Assembly: GCA_028752905.1 (NCBI GenBank)
Contig: JAQNBH010000278.1
Coordinates: 124,001 to 188,000, forward strand
DNA from: Cladorhizidae sp. MBARI D1340-BT2
Taxonomy: Eukaryota > Porifera > Demospongiae > Poecilosclerida > Cladorhizidae
Length of the DNA: 64,000 nt
Direction of reading: 5' to 3'
In this document: one piece after another, positions 9,965 through 23,029 of the stretch
How the letters are laid out: every line of letters starts with the position of its first letter
Position numbering within the stretch: position 1 is the first letter of the stretch
Program-made: the position numbers and the translations under genes
The notes under the pieces: model-generated
Told to the model about the DNA's origin: nothing
Seen by the model: the letters and a program-made list of their open reading frames with translations, nothing else
The model's database searches: none

Positions 9965-10222
9965 TGTGAGAAAGGCGAACCCTCTTACCACTCTAGCAGG
10001 CCCGTAGGAAGCAAATGTAAACCTGTACAGCAACTAAGCCACACCCACAATGGGAGTGGCTTTACTTGCTACTGGAATAAACACACCCAACTTATACTCT
10101 ATCTAATAGCACTCCTTTTGGAGCTACAGCAGGATTTATACAGACATTTTTGTTAGGGGGGGGGGGGGGAGGAAAAATGGGGAGGAAAAATGTGTACCTA
10201 ATTGGCAGACTGTGCAGGGTAT

Positions 10223-11565
10223 TCAAGGGTAGGGGGATCTGGGGGAAGCAAGAGCTTCTTCCCAAACTGCCTGAACAACATCATAATTGGAAATGATGCT
10301 GCTCAGTGAGGACGCCCTGACTGTCCACCTAGTGGGACAGAGGGTTCTAAAACCAGTTGTTCCAGGACTAATTTCTGCCTTAATCTTGTTAAACAAGCCT
10401 TCTCGCCGAGGTGAGTATTTAAGCAGTTTAGATATTTCAAAAGTAGTATCTAGAGTATTCCTCAGAATTTGATTATTCTTGATGGTATCTCCAGCAGCTA
10501 AATTTAAAGCATGACCATAGCAATGGACAAAAATAGCTCGTGACTCTTCTCCACAAATTTGAGTAGAAGTCCCACCCCTTATACCACACATGTTTGCAGC
10601 ACCATCATAGCATTGAGCACGACAGTTATGAATGCTAAGACTCATACGACCAATCACATCCTTCAAACTACCAACCAAGACATCTGCTTTTATGGACTCA
10701 ACATGGTCAAGGCCATAGAAGTCTTCATGGGGTTGAAAATCATCATCAACCCACCGAAAGCAAATTACGAATTGCTCCTTATATTGGATGCATCCGACAC
10801 TTCATCAGCCATCAGGGCAAAATACTTGGCTTGCTGGATAGAACAGGCTATGTAATGCATTATTTTAATAACTTCATTTTGTATTTGGGGACTAGTATAT
10901 TTATCAGTTTTCTTACTTAACATGGCCGATATTGCAGGATCGTCCAATGCACGAAGATGCATTAATTGCATGAAGTTACTGGCAACTTCATCACCAGCAC
11001 CACGAAAAGCTATTCCTTGTCTAGCTAGGAATTGAATATACTGAGCTATCTTGATAAGGTACTCTCTGTTCACGGCTTTTTGCAAAGCATGTTGAGAAGA
11101 TAACATACTTCCAACATCACTAGTCGTACCTGGTATAGTGATCACTAAATCGGTAGCTGCTTTATGATATTTTGTGCTCTCATGTTTGTTGAAACATCGA
11201 GTTCTATCCTTCCAGTTACTGAACCCAGACAAAAAGGTTGAGTCTGCATGTTTCCTTATCATCTTCAGTTTACCTAAAATATATACTAGCTGTGAAATAT
11301 GGAATGATTGCTGCCAATATGAGTGGCAGCTAGGCTTACTACCAGAAGCTGCCCCACTGTATCTTACCTGTTTGGATTGCTTGCACACACGTCAAACAAT
11401 AAGCCATGTCTCGTAGTGAAGCCATTTCCATTGGTTGAACCAAGCGCTCTGAAAAGAGCGATAAGAGATATTGGTTCGGCCGAAAGATCGCTTAGGAAAA
11501 CTAAAGTTAGTTGGTTGAGTCGGATGATCGGGAAGCTTAGGACAATTTGGTAACCTGGAAGCCAT
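10223..11565 (-). pseudogene. hAT transposase relic, copy 2
   Basis: Same exon/intron layout and same lesions as copy 1: exon-1 frameshift near 11405-11409, intron 11274-11367, second frameshift near 10777-10785, truncation at 10223. Haplotype K/Y/Q, as copy 1. Exon 1 has GCCATGTCTC where copy 1 has GCCACGTCTC, a single transition at the frameshift site. Confidence 0.9.
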
Positions 11566-11698
11566 GCTGAAAAGACGAAATCTGACTATCTTTAATTAAA
11601 TATTAATTTAATTATTTTTATCCATTGCTACTAGTCACATAGGTAGGCTAGTTGTCCTTCAGTGTACTTCTATTCATGTCTCACCATATGATACTGTG

Positions 11699-11702
<4 letters not shown>

Positions 11703-11760
<58 letters not shown>

Positions 11761-11777
11761 AAAAAAAATAAAAAAAA
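11703..11777. repeat. A-tract, copy 2 (75 bp)
   Basis: A-run with two isolated T interruptions near its right end (11759 and 11769), unlike the pure run of copy 1. Confidence 0.94.
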
Positions 11778-12489
11778 GTGTGGTTTTCGTGAAGTAGGCT
11801 TGTTCGGTCCAAACCTATACGGCAATTGCCGGAATATTACTTCCTAACAATATAAATCTTCAGAAGAAGTCTCAGCACAACTTCTCTTTCCAGGTTCGCT
11901 TTCTTTGACGCCCAGACCTTACTATTGCTTCTCTCTCACAATAGCCTTATCTAGACCAAGTATATAATCAAACAGTCTTCTCTCTCTCTCTCTAGACCTC
12001 TGCCCTCCTTTTCTGTATAAGGCAAGTTGATTATAATCAACAATAACAAAATGATGTACACGACCACGCGTCTATCAAGACATCATTACTCCTATTGTTT
12101 TCTACCAAATTATATATTACACAGAGCCAAGTCAGCTCAGTTCCGAGTCTCTCTTCAGTTCATTGAGGAGTTAGTTTGTTGAGGGGCATTCCTTCTTTCT
12201 TCCGGCTTGTTGATTACTCCTTCTCCTCCAAGTCTCTTGTTCTTTTATAGGCAGCTGGTTTATCTTGTGTTGTGCCTAGGATCATTCTCCTCAGAGACTG
12301 ATCTGACCAATCAGGAGTTCCTTTTTCCAACCAATCAGGGGTCTCTGCTGTTGAAGTGGGATGATCCATAGTTGCGGTTTTGGTTCTGAGTTGGTGGGTG
12401 TCTACTGCCACTTGTGGGTGTGTAGTGTCAACCTCCCTCTGACGTGTTTCCCCTCTAACAGCTTCCAGCTGTCAGGGCTTTCTCTGACA
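11778..12489 (-). promoter_or_regulatory. Promoter-like segment, copy 2
   Basis: TATA box at 12242-12249 with the paired CCAAT boxes upstream. It shares with copy 1 the form GACGTGTTT..TTCCAGCTGTCAG and CACGACCACGCG, which separate copies 1-2 from copies 3-13 (GACAGTG..TTCCGCTG and CAAGACC). 712 bp. Confidence 0.55.
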
Positions 12490-12619
12490 CTACCACACTT
12501 CCCAATATAGAGAGTGCTACCACACTTCCCAATATAGAGAGTGCTGCCACACTTCCCAATATAGAGAGTGCTGCCACACTTCCCAATATAGAGAGTGCTA
12601 GTACACTTCCCTATATAGA
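12490..12619. repeat. 27-bp repeat stub B' (copy 2)
   Basis: About five units, one more than in copy 1. Confidence 0.93.
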
Positions 12620-12797
12620 TTACTAGCTCATGCACAACACCAAGAACTCCAGGATTACTAGCTCACACAACACCAAGAACTCCAGGATTACTAGCTCACG
12701 CACAACACCAAGAACTCCAGGATTACTAGCTCACACAACACCAAGAACTCCAGGATTACTAGCTCACACACAGCACCAAGAACTCCAGGATTACTAG
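12620..12797. repeat. 33-35-bp minisatellite array C2
   Basis: Five units, with short (CACA) and long linkers alternating. This is the shortest C array in the window. Confidence 0.94.
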
Positions 12798-15706
12798 GTC
12801 AGGAGTGCACCAGACTAGACATTAATTACATGTGCAAGGTCAGGAGTGCACCAGACTAGACAATAATTACATGTGCAAGGTCAGGAGTGCACCAGACTAG
12901 ACATTAATTACATGTGCAAGGTCAGGAGTGCACCAGACTAGACATTAATTACATGTGCAAGGTCAGGAGTGCACCAGACTAGACATTAATTACATGTGCA
13001 AGGTCAGGAGTGCACCAGACTAGACATTAATTACATGTGCAAGGTCAGGAGTGCACCAGACTAGACATTAATTACATGTGCAAGGTCAGGAGTGCACCAG
13101 ACTAGACATTAATTACATGTGCAAGGTCAGGAGTGCACCAGACTAGACATTAATTACATGTGCAAGGTCAGGGGTGCACCAGACTAGACATTAATTACAT
13201 GTGCAAGGTCAGGAGTGCACCAGACTAGACATTAATTACATGTGCAAGGTCAGGAGTGCACCAGACTAGACATTAATTACATGTGCAAGGTCAGGAGTGC
13301 ACCAGACTAGACATTAATTACATGTGCAAGGTCAGGAGTGCACCAGACTAGACATTAATTACATGTGCAAGGTCAGGAGTGCACCAGACTAGACATTAAT
13401 TACATGTGCAAGGTCAGGAGTGCACCAGACTAGACATTAATTACATGTGCAAGGTCAGGAGTGCACCAGACTAGACATTAATTACATGTGCAAGGTCAGG
13501 AGTGCACCAGACTAGACATTAATTACATGGGCAAGGTCAGGAGTGCACCAGACTAGACATTAATTACATGTGCAAGGTCAGGAGTGCACCAGACTAGACA
13601 TTAATTACATGTGCAAGGTCAGGAGTGCACCAGACTAGACATTAATTACATGTGCAAGGTCAGGAGTGCACCAGACTAGACATTAATTACATGTGCAAGG
13701 TCAGGAGTGCACCAGACTAGACATTAATTACATGTGCAAGGTCAGGAGTGCACCAGACTAGACATTAATTACATGTGCAAGGTCAGGAGTGCACCAGACT
13801 AGACATTAATTACATGTGCAAGGTCAGGAGTGCACCAGACTAGACATTAATTACATGTGCAAGGTCAGGAGTGCACCAGACTAGACATTAATTACATGTG
13901 CAAGGTCAGGGGTGCACCAGACTAGACATTAATTACATGTGCAAGGTCAGGAGTGCACCAGACTAGACATTAATTACATGTGCAAGGTCAGGAGTGCACC
14001 AGACTAGACATTAATTACATGTGCAAGGTCAGGAGTGCACCAGACTAGACATTAATTACATGTGCAAGGTCAGGAGTGCACCAGACTAGACATTAATGAC
14101 ATGTGCAAGGTCAGGAGTGCACCAGACTAGACATTAATTACATGTGCAAGGTCAGGAGTGCACCAGACTAGACATTAATTACATGTGCAAGGTCAGGAGT
14201 GCACCAGACTAGACATTAATTACATGTGCAAGGTCAGGAGTGCACCAGACTAGACATTAATTACATGTGCAAGGTCAGGAGTGCACCAGACTAGACATTA
14301 ATTACATGTGCAAGGTCAGGAGTGCACCAGACTAGACATTAATTACATGTGCAAGGTCAGGAGTGCACCAGACTAGACATTAATTACATGTGCAAGGTCA
14401 GGAGTGCACCAGACTAGACATTAATTACATGTGCAAGGTCAGGAGTGCACCCGACTAGACATTAATTACATGTGCAAGGTCAGGAGTGCACCAGACTAGA
14501 CATTAATTACATGTGCAAGGTCAGGAGTGCACCAGACTAGACATTAATTACATGTGCAAGGTCAGGAGTGCACCAGACTAGACATTAATTACATGTGCAA
14601 GGTCAGGAGTGCACCAGACTAGACATTAATTACATGTGCAAGGTCAGGAGTGCACCAGACTAGACATTAATTACATGTGCAAGGTCAGGAGTGCACCAGA
14701 CTAGACATTAATTACATGTGCAAGGTCAGGAGTGCACCAGACTAGACATTAATTACATGTGCAAGGTCAGGAGTGCACCAGACTAGACATTAATTACATG
14801 TGCAAGGTCAGGAGTGCACCAGACTAGACATTAATTACATGTGCAAGGTCAGGAGTGCACCAGACTAGACATTAATTACATGTGCAAGGTCAGGAGTGCA
14901 CCAGACTAGACATTAATTACATGTGCAAGGTCAGGAGTGCACCAGACTAGACATTAATTACATGTGCAAGGTCAGGAGTGCACCAGACTAGACATTAATT
15001 ACATGGACAAGGTCAGGGGTGCACCAGACTAGACATTAATTACATGTGCAAGGTCAGGAGTGCACCAGACTAGACATTAATTACATGTGCAAGGTCAGGA
15101 GTGCACCAGACTAGACATTAATTACATGTGCAAGGTCAGGAGTGCACCAGACTAGACATTAATTACATGTGCAAGGTCAGGAGTGCACCAGACTAGACAT
15201 TAATTACATGTGCAAGGTCAGGAGTGCACCAGACTAGACATTAATTACATGTGCAAGGTCAGGAGTGCACCAGACTAGACATTAATTACATGTGCAAGGT
15301 CAGGAGTGCACCAGACTAGACATTAATTACATGGACAAGGTCAGGGGTGCACCAGACTAGACATTAATTACATGTGCAAGGTCAGGAGTGCACCAGACTA
15401 GACATTAATTACATGTGCAAGGTCAGGAGTGCACCAGACTAGACATTAATTACATGTGCAAGGTCAGGAGTGCACCAGACTAGACATTAATTACATGTGC
15501 AAGGTCAGGAGTGCACCAGACTAGACATTAATTACATGTGCAAGGTCAGGAGTGCACCAGACTAGACATTAATTACATGTGCAAGGTCAGGAGTGCACCA
15601 GACTAGACATTAATTACATGTGCAAGGTCAGGGGTGCACCAGACTAGACATTAATTACATGTGCAAGGTCAGGAGTGCACCAGACTAGACATTAATTACA
15701 TGTGCA
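12798..15706. repeat. 41-bp minisatellite array A3 (about 71 units)
   Basis: The longest A array. Rare private variants include ACAATAATT near 12861, CACCCGAC near 14450, and a doubly marked unit (ATGGACAAGGTCAGGGGTGC) at both 15003 and 15331, exactly 328 bp or 8 units apart. Confidence 0.97.
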
Positions 15707-16839
15707 CGTACACTTCCCTATATAGAGTGCTAGTACACTTCCCAATATAGAGAGTGCTAGTACACTTCCCTATATAGAGAGTGCTAGTACACTTCCCAAT
15801 ATAGAGAGTGCTAGTACACTTCCCTATATAGAGAGTGCTAGTACACTTCCCTATATAGAGAGTGCTAGTACACTTCCCTATATAGAGAGTGCTAGTACAC
15901 TTCCCTATATAGAGAGTGCTAGTACACTTCCCAACATAGAGAGTGCTGCCACACTTCCCTATATAGAGAGTGCTAGTACACTTCCCTATATAGAGAGTGC
16001 TGCCACACTTCCCTATATAGAGTGCTAGTACACTTCCCAATATAGAGAGTGCTAGTACACTTCCCTATATAGAGAGTGCTAGTACACTTCCCTATATAGA
16101 GAGTGCTAGTACACTTCCCTATATAGAGAGTGCTGCCACACTTCCCAATATAGAGAGTGCTAGTACACTTCCCTATATAGAGAGTGCTAGTACACTTCCC
16201 TATATAGAGAGTGCTGCCACACTTCCCAATATAGAGAGTGCTGCCACACTTCCCTATATAGAGAGTGCTAGTACACTTCCCAATATAGAGAGTGCTAGTA
16301 CACTTCCCAATATAGAGAGTGCTAGTACACTTCCCAATATAGAGAGTGCTAGTACACTTCCCAACATAGAGAGTGCTACCACACTTCCCAACATAGAGAG
16401 TGCTAGTACACTTCCCTATATAGAGAGTGCTGCCACACTTCCCTATATAGAGAGTGCTAGTACACTTCCCTATATAGAGAGTGCTAGTACACTTCCCTAT
16501 ATAGAGAGTGCTGCCACACTTCCCTATATAGAGAGTGCTAGTACACTTCCCAATATAGAGAGTGCTAGTACACTTCCCAATATAGAGAGTGCTAGTACAC
16601 TTCCCAATATAGAGAGTGCTAGTACACTTCCCAACATAGAGAGTGCTGCCACACTTCCCTATATAGAGAGTGCTAGTACACTTCCCTATATAGAGAGTGC
16701 TGCCACACTTCCCTATATAGAGAGTGCTAGTACACTTCCCTATATAGAGAGTGCTGCCACACTTCCCTATATAGAGAGTGCTAGTACACTTCCCTATATA
16801 GAGAGTGCTAGTACACTTCCCTATATAGAGAGTGCTACC
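15707..16839. repeat. 27-bp minisatellite array B3
   Basis: About 42 units, the longest B array. It contains two 25-bp units (near 15720 and 16018) that shift the minus-strand open frame, which is why the repeated nonapeptide frame is split into 15696-16040 and 15973-16908 rather than continuous. Confidence 0.96.
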
Positions 16840-17105
16840 TGTGAGAAAGGCGAACCCTCTTACCACTCTAGCAGGCCCGTAGGAAGCAAATGTAAACCTG
16901 TACAGCAACTAAGCCACACCCACAATGGGAGTGGCTTTACTTGCTACTGGAATAAACACACCCAACTTATACTCTATCTAATAGCACTCCTTTTGGAGCT
17001 ACAGCAGGATTTATACAGACATTTTTGTTAGGGGGGGGGGGGGGGGGGGGGGAGGAAAAATGGGGAGGAAAAATGTGTACCTAATTGGCAGACTGTGCAG
17101 GGTAT

Positions 17106-18448
17106 TCAAGGGTAGGGGGATCTGGGGGAAGCAAGAGCTTCTTCCCAAACTGCCTGAACAACATCATAATTGGAAATGATGCTGCTCAGTGAGGACGCCC
17201 TGACTGTCCACCTAGTGGGACAGAGGGTTCTAAAACCAGTTGTTCCAGGACTAATTTCTGCCTTAATCTTGTTAAACAAGCCTTCTCGCCGAGGTGAGTA
17301 TTTAAGCAGTTTAGATATTTCAAAAGTAGTATCTAGAGTATTCCTCAGAATTTGATTATTCTTGATGGTATCTCCAGCAGCTAAATTTAAAGCATGACCA
17401 TAGCAATGGACAAAAATAGCTCGTGACTCTTCTCCACAAATTTGAGTAGAAGTCCCACCCCTTATACCACACATGTTTGCAGCACCATCATAGCATTGAG
17501 CACGACAGTTATGAATGCTAAGACTCATACGACCAATCACATCCTTCAAACTACCAACCAAGACATCTGCTTTTATGGACTCAACATGGTCAAGGCCATA
17601 GAAGTCTTCATGGGGTTGAAAATCATCATCAACCCACCGAAAGCAAATTACGAATTGCTCCTTATATTGGATGCATCCGACACTTCATCAGCCATCAGGG
17701 CAAAATACTTGGCTTGCTGGATAGAACAGGCTATGTAATGCATTATTTTAATAACTTCATTTTGTATTTGGGGACTAGTATATTTATCAGTTTTCTTACT
17801 TAACATGGCCGATATTGCAGGATCGTCCAATGCACGAAGATGCATTAATTGCATGAAGTTACTGGCAACTTCATCACCAGCACCACGAAAAGCTATTCCT
17901 TGTCTAGCTAGGAATTGAATATTCTGAGCTATCTTGATAAGGTACTCTCTGTTCACGGCTTTTTGCAAAGCATGTTGAGAAGATAACATACTTCCAACAT
18001 CACTAGTCGTACCTGGTATAGTGATCACTAAATCGGTAGCTGCTTCATGATATTTTGTGCTCTCATGTTTGTTGAAACATCGAGTTCTATCCTTCCAGTT
18101 ACTGAACCCAGACAAAAAGGTTGAGTCTGCATGTTTCCTTATCATCTTCAGTTTACCTAAAATATATACTAGCTGTGAAATATGGAATGATTGCTGCCAA
18201 TATGAGTGGCAGCTAGGCTTACTACCAGAAGCTGCCCCACTGTATCTTACCTGTTTGGATTGCTTGCACACACGTCAAACAATAAGCCATGTCTCGTAGT
18301 GAAGCCATTTCCATTGGTTGAACCAAGCGCTCTGAAAAGAGCGATAAGAGATATTGGTTCGGCCGAAAGATCGCTTAGGAAAACTAAAGTTAGTTGGTTG
18401 AGTCGGATGATCGGGAAGCTTAGGACAATTTGGTAACCTGGAAGCCAT
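17106..18448 (-). pseudogene. hAT transposase relic, copy 3
   Basis: Same lesions as the other copies (frameshifts near 18288-18292 and 17660-17668; intron 18157-18250). Haplotype E/N/Q: Lys76 to Glu and Tyr117 to Asn relative to copies 1-2, shared only with copy 4. Upstream of the ATG it carries TTTAATAATTTTTATCC and TAGTCGCAT, shared only with copy 10. Confidence 0.9.
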
Positions 18449-18585
18449 GCTGAAAAGACGAAATCTGACTATCTTTAATTAAATATTAATTTAATAATTT
18501 TTATCCATTGCTACTAGTCGCATAGGTAGGCTAGTTGTCCTTCAGTGTACTTCTATTCATGTCTCACCATATGATACTGTGAAGT

Positions 18586-18659
18586 AAAAAAAAAAAAAAA
18601 TAAAAAAAAAAAAAAATAAAAAAATTAAAAAAAATAAAATAAAAAAAATATAAAAAAAA
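18586..18659. repeat. A-rich tract, copy 3 (74 bp, T-interrupted)
   Basis: A-run broken by several T bases, including ATTAA and AATATA, in an order unlike copies 10, 12 and 13. Confidence 0.93.
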
Positions 18660-19371
18660 GTGTGGTTTTCGTGAAGTAGGCTTGTTCGGTCCAAACCTAT
18701 ACGGCAATTGCCGGAATATTACTTCCTAACAATATAAATCTTCAGAAGAAGTCTCAGCACAACTTCTCTTTCCAGGTTCGCTTTCTTTGACGCCCAGACC
18801 TTACTATTGCTTCTCTCTCACAATAGCCTTATCTAGACCAAGTATATAATCAAACAGTCTTCTCTCTCTCTCTCTAGACCTCTGCCCTCCTTTTCTGTAT
18901 AAGGCAAGTTGATTATAATCAACAATAACAAAATGATGTACAAGACCACGCGTCTATCAAGACATCATTACTCCTATTGTTTTCTACCAAATTATATATT
19001 ACACAGAGCCAAGTCAGCTCAGTTCCGAGTCTCTCTTCAGTTCATTGAGGAGTTAGTTTGTTGAGGGGCATTCCTTCTTTCTTCCGGCTTGTTGATTACT
19101 CCTTCTCCTCCAAGTCTCTTGTTCTTTTATAGGCAGCTGGTTTATCTTGTGTTGTGCCTAGGATCATTCTCCTCAGAGACTGATCTGACCAATCAGGAGT
19201 TCCTTTTTCCAACCAATCAGGGGTCTCTGCTGTTGAAGTGGGATGATCCATAGTTGCGGTTTTGGTTCTGAGTTGGTGGGTGTCTACTGCCACTTGTGGG
19301 TGTGTAGTGTCAACCTCCCTCTGACAGTGTTTCCCCTCTAACAGCTTCCGCTGTCAGGGCTTTCTCTGACA
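18660..19371 (-). promoter_or_regulatory. Promoter-like segment, copy 3
   Basis: TATA box at 19124-19131. First copy with the GACAGTG..TTCCGCTGTCAG form, which creates a perfect CTGACAG/CTGTCAG inverted pair near the segment end. Confidence 0.55.
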
Positions 19372-19447
19372 CTACCACACTTCCCAATATAGAGAGTGCT
19401 GCCACACTTCCCAATATAGAGAGTGCTAGTACACTTCCCTATATAGA
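19372..19447. repeat. 27-bp repeat stub B' (copy 3)
   Basis: Just under three units; this 76-bp form is also found in copies 9-13. Confidence 0.93.
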
Positions 19448-19660
19448 TTACTAGCTCATGCACAACACCAAGAACTCCAGGATTACTAGCTCACACAACA
19501 CCAAGAACTCCAGGATTACTAGCTCACGCACAACACCAAGAACTCCAGGATTACTAGCTCACACAACACCAAGAACTCCAGGATTACTAGCTCACGCACA
19601 GCACCAAGAACTCCAGGATTACTAGCTCACACACAGCACCAAGAACTCCAGGATTACTAG
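19448..19660. repeat. 33-35-bp minisatellite array C3
   Basis: Six units, 213 bp. The last two carry CAGCACC rather than CAACACC. This six-unit form is repeated after cores 9-13. Confidence 0.94.
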
Positions 19661-22118
19661 GTCAGGAGTGCACCAGACTAGACATTAATTACATGTGCAA
19701 GGTCAGGAGTGCACCAGACTAGACATTAATTACATGTGCAAGGTCAGGAGTGCACCAGACTAGACATTAATTACATGTGCAAGGTCAGGAGTGCACCAGA
19801 CTAGACATTAATTACATGTGCAAGGTCAGGAGTGCACCAGACTAGACATTAATTACATGTGCAAGGTCGGGAGTGCACCAGACTAGACATTAATTACATG
19901 TGCAAGGTCAGGAGTGCACCAGACTAGACATTAATTACATGTGCAAGGTCAGGAGTGCACCAGACTAGACATTAATTACATGTGCAAGGTCAGGAGTGCA
20001 CCAGACTAGACATTAATTACATGTGCAAGGTCAGGAGTGCACCAGACTAGACATTAATTACATGTGCAAGGTCAGGAGTGCACCAGACTAGACATTAATT
20101 ACATGTGCAAGGTCAGGAGTGCACCAGACTAGACATTAATTACATGTGCAAGGTCAGGAGTGCACCAGACTAGACATTAATTACATGTGCAAGGTCAGGA
20201 GTGCACCAGACTAGACATTAATTACATGTGCAAGGTCAGGAGTGCACCAGACTAGACATTAATTACATGTGCAAGGTCGGGAGTGCACCAGACTAGACAT
20301 TAATTACATGTGCAAGGTCAGGAGTGCACCAGACTAGACATTAATTACATGTGCAAGGTCAGGAGTGCACCAGACTAGACATTAATTACATGTGCAAGGT
20401 CAGGAGTGCACCAGACTAGACATTAATTACATGTGCAAGGTCAGGAGTGCACCAGACTAGACATTAATTACATGTGCAAGGTCAGGAGTGCACCAGACTA
20501 GACATTAATTACATGTGCAAGGTCAGGAGTGCACCAGACTAGACATTAATTACATGTGCAAGGTCAGGAGTGCACCAGACTAGACATTAATTACATGTGC
20601 AAGGTCAGGAGTGCACCAGACTAGACATTAATTACATGTGCAAGGTCAGGAGTGCACCAGACTAGACATTAATTACATGTGCAAGGTCAGGAGTGCACCA
20701 GACTAGACATTAATTACATGTGCAAGGTCAGGAGTGCACCAGACTAGACATTAATTACATGTGCAAGGTCAGGAGTGCACCAGACTAGACATTAATTACA
20801 TGTGCAAGGTCAGGAGTGCACCAGACTAGACATTAATTACATGTGCAAGGTCAGGAGTGCACCAGACTAGACATTAATTACATGTGCAAGGTCAGGAGTG
20901 CACCAGACTAGACATTAATTACATGTGCAAGGTCAGGAGTGCACCAGACTAGACATTAATTACATGTGCAAGGTCAGGAGTGCACCAGACTAGACATTAA
21001 TTACATGTGCAAGGTCAGGAGTGCACCAGACTAGACATTAATTACATGTGCAAGGTCAGGAGTGCACCAGACTAGACATTAATTACATGTGCAAGGTCAG
21101 GAGTGCACCAGACTAGACATTAATTACATGTGCAAGGTCAGGAGTGCACCAGACTAGACATTAATTACATGTGCAAGGTCAGGAGTGCACCAGACTAGAC
21201 ATTAATTACATGTGCAAGGTCAGGAGTGCACCAGACTAGACATTAATTACATGTGCAAGGTCAGGAGTGCACCAGACTAGACATTAATGACATGTGCAAG
21301 GTCAGGAGTGCACCAGACTAGACATTAATTACATGTGCAAGGTCAGGAGTGCACCAGACTAGACATTAATGACATGTGCAAGGTCAGGAGTGCACCAGAC
21401 TAGACATTAATTACATGTGCAAGGTCAGGAGTGCACCAGACTAGACATTAATTACATGTGCAAGGTCAGGAGTGCACCAGACTAGACATTAATTACATGT
21501 GCAAGGTCAGGAGTGCACCAGACTAGACATTAATTACATGTGCAAGGTCAGGAGTGCACCAGACTAGACATTAATTACATGTGCAAGGTCAGGGGTGCAC
21601 CAGACTAGACATTAATTACATGTGCAAGGTCAGGGGTGCACCAGACTAGACATTAATTACATGTGCAAGGTCAGGGGTGCACCAGACTAGACATTAATTA
21701 CATGTGCAAGGTCAGGAGTGCACCAGACTAGACATTAATTACATGTGCAAGGTCAGGAGTGCACCAGACTAGACATTAATTACATGTGCAAGGTCAGGAG
21801 TGCACCAGACTAGACATTAATGACATGTGCAAGGTCAGGAGTGCACCAGACTAGACATTAATTACATGTGCAAGGTCAGGAGTGCACCAGACTAGACATT
21901 AATTACATGTGCAAGGTCAGGGGTGCACCAGACTAGACATTAATTACATGTGCAAGGTCAGGAGTGCACCAGACTAGACATTAATTACATGTGCAAGGTC
22001 AGGAGTGCACCAGACTAGACATTAATTACATGTGCAAGGTCAGGAGTGCACCAGACTAGACATTAATTACATGTGCAAGGTCAGGAGTGCACCAGACTAG
22101 ACATTAATTACATGTGCA
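19661..22118. repeat. 41-bp minisatellite array A4 (about 60 units)
   Basis: Carries a recognisable variant fingerprint near its right end: three successive GGGGTGC units near 21593, 21634 and 21675, an ATTAATGAC unit near 21819 and another GGGGTGC near 21921. The same pattern sits at the same distance from the A/B junction in array A9 (57359-59570). Confidence 0.97.
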
Positions 22119-22769
22119 CGTACACTTCCCTATATAGAGAGTGCTAGTACACTTCCCTATATAGAGAGTGCTAGTACACTTCCCAATATAGAGAGTGCTA
22201 GTACACTTCCCAATATAGAGAGTGCTAGTACACTTCCCTATATAGAGAGTGCTAGTACACTTCCCAATATAGAGAGTGCTAGTACACTTCCCAATATAGA
22301 GAGTGCTGCCACACTTCCCTATATAGAGAGTGCTAGTACACTTCCCAATATAGAGAGTGCTAGTACACTTCCCAATATAGAGAGTGCTACCACACTTCCC
22401 AACATAGAGAGTGCTAGTACACTTCCCAATATAGAGAGTGCTAGTACACTTCCCTATATAGAGAGTGCTAGTACACTTCCCTATATAGAGAGTGCTAGTA
22501 CACTTCCCTATATAGAGAGTGCTAGTACACTTCCCTATCTAGAGAGTGCTAGTACACTTCCCTATATAGAGAGTGCTAGTACACTTCCCAATATAGAGAG
22601 TGCTAGTACACTTCCCTATATAGAGAGTGCTGCCACACTTCCCTATATAGAGAGTGCTAGTACACTTCCCTATATAGAGAGTGCTGCCACACTTCCCTAT
22701 ATAGAGAGTGCTAGTACACTTCCCTATATAGAGAGTGCTAGTACACTTCCCTATATAGAGAGTGCTACC
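22119..22769. repeat. 27-bp minisatellite array B4 (651 bp)
   Basis: About 24 units. Contains a private CTATCTAG unit near 22536 that breaks the minus-strand open frame. Same length and layout in copies 12 and 13. Confidence 0.95.
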
Positions 22770-23029
22770 TGTGAGAAAGGCGAACCCTCTTACCACTCTA
22801 GCAGGCCCGTAGGAAGCAAATGTAAACCTGTACAGCAACTAAGCCACACCCACAATGGGAGTGGCTTTACTTGCTACTGGAATAAACACACCCAACTTAT
22901 ACTCTATCTAATAGCACTCCTTTTGGAGCTACAGCAGGATTTATACAGACATTTTTGTTAGGGGGGGGGGGGGGGGAGGAAAAATGGGGAGGAAAAATGT
23001 GTACCTAATTGGCAGACTGTGCAGGGTAT

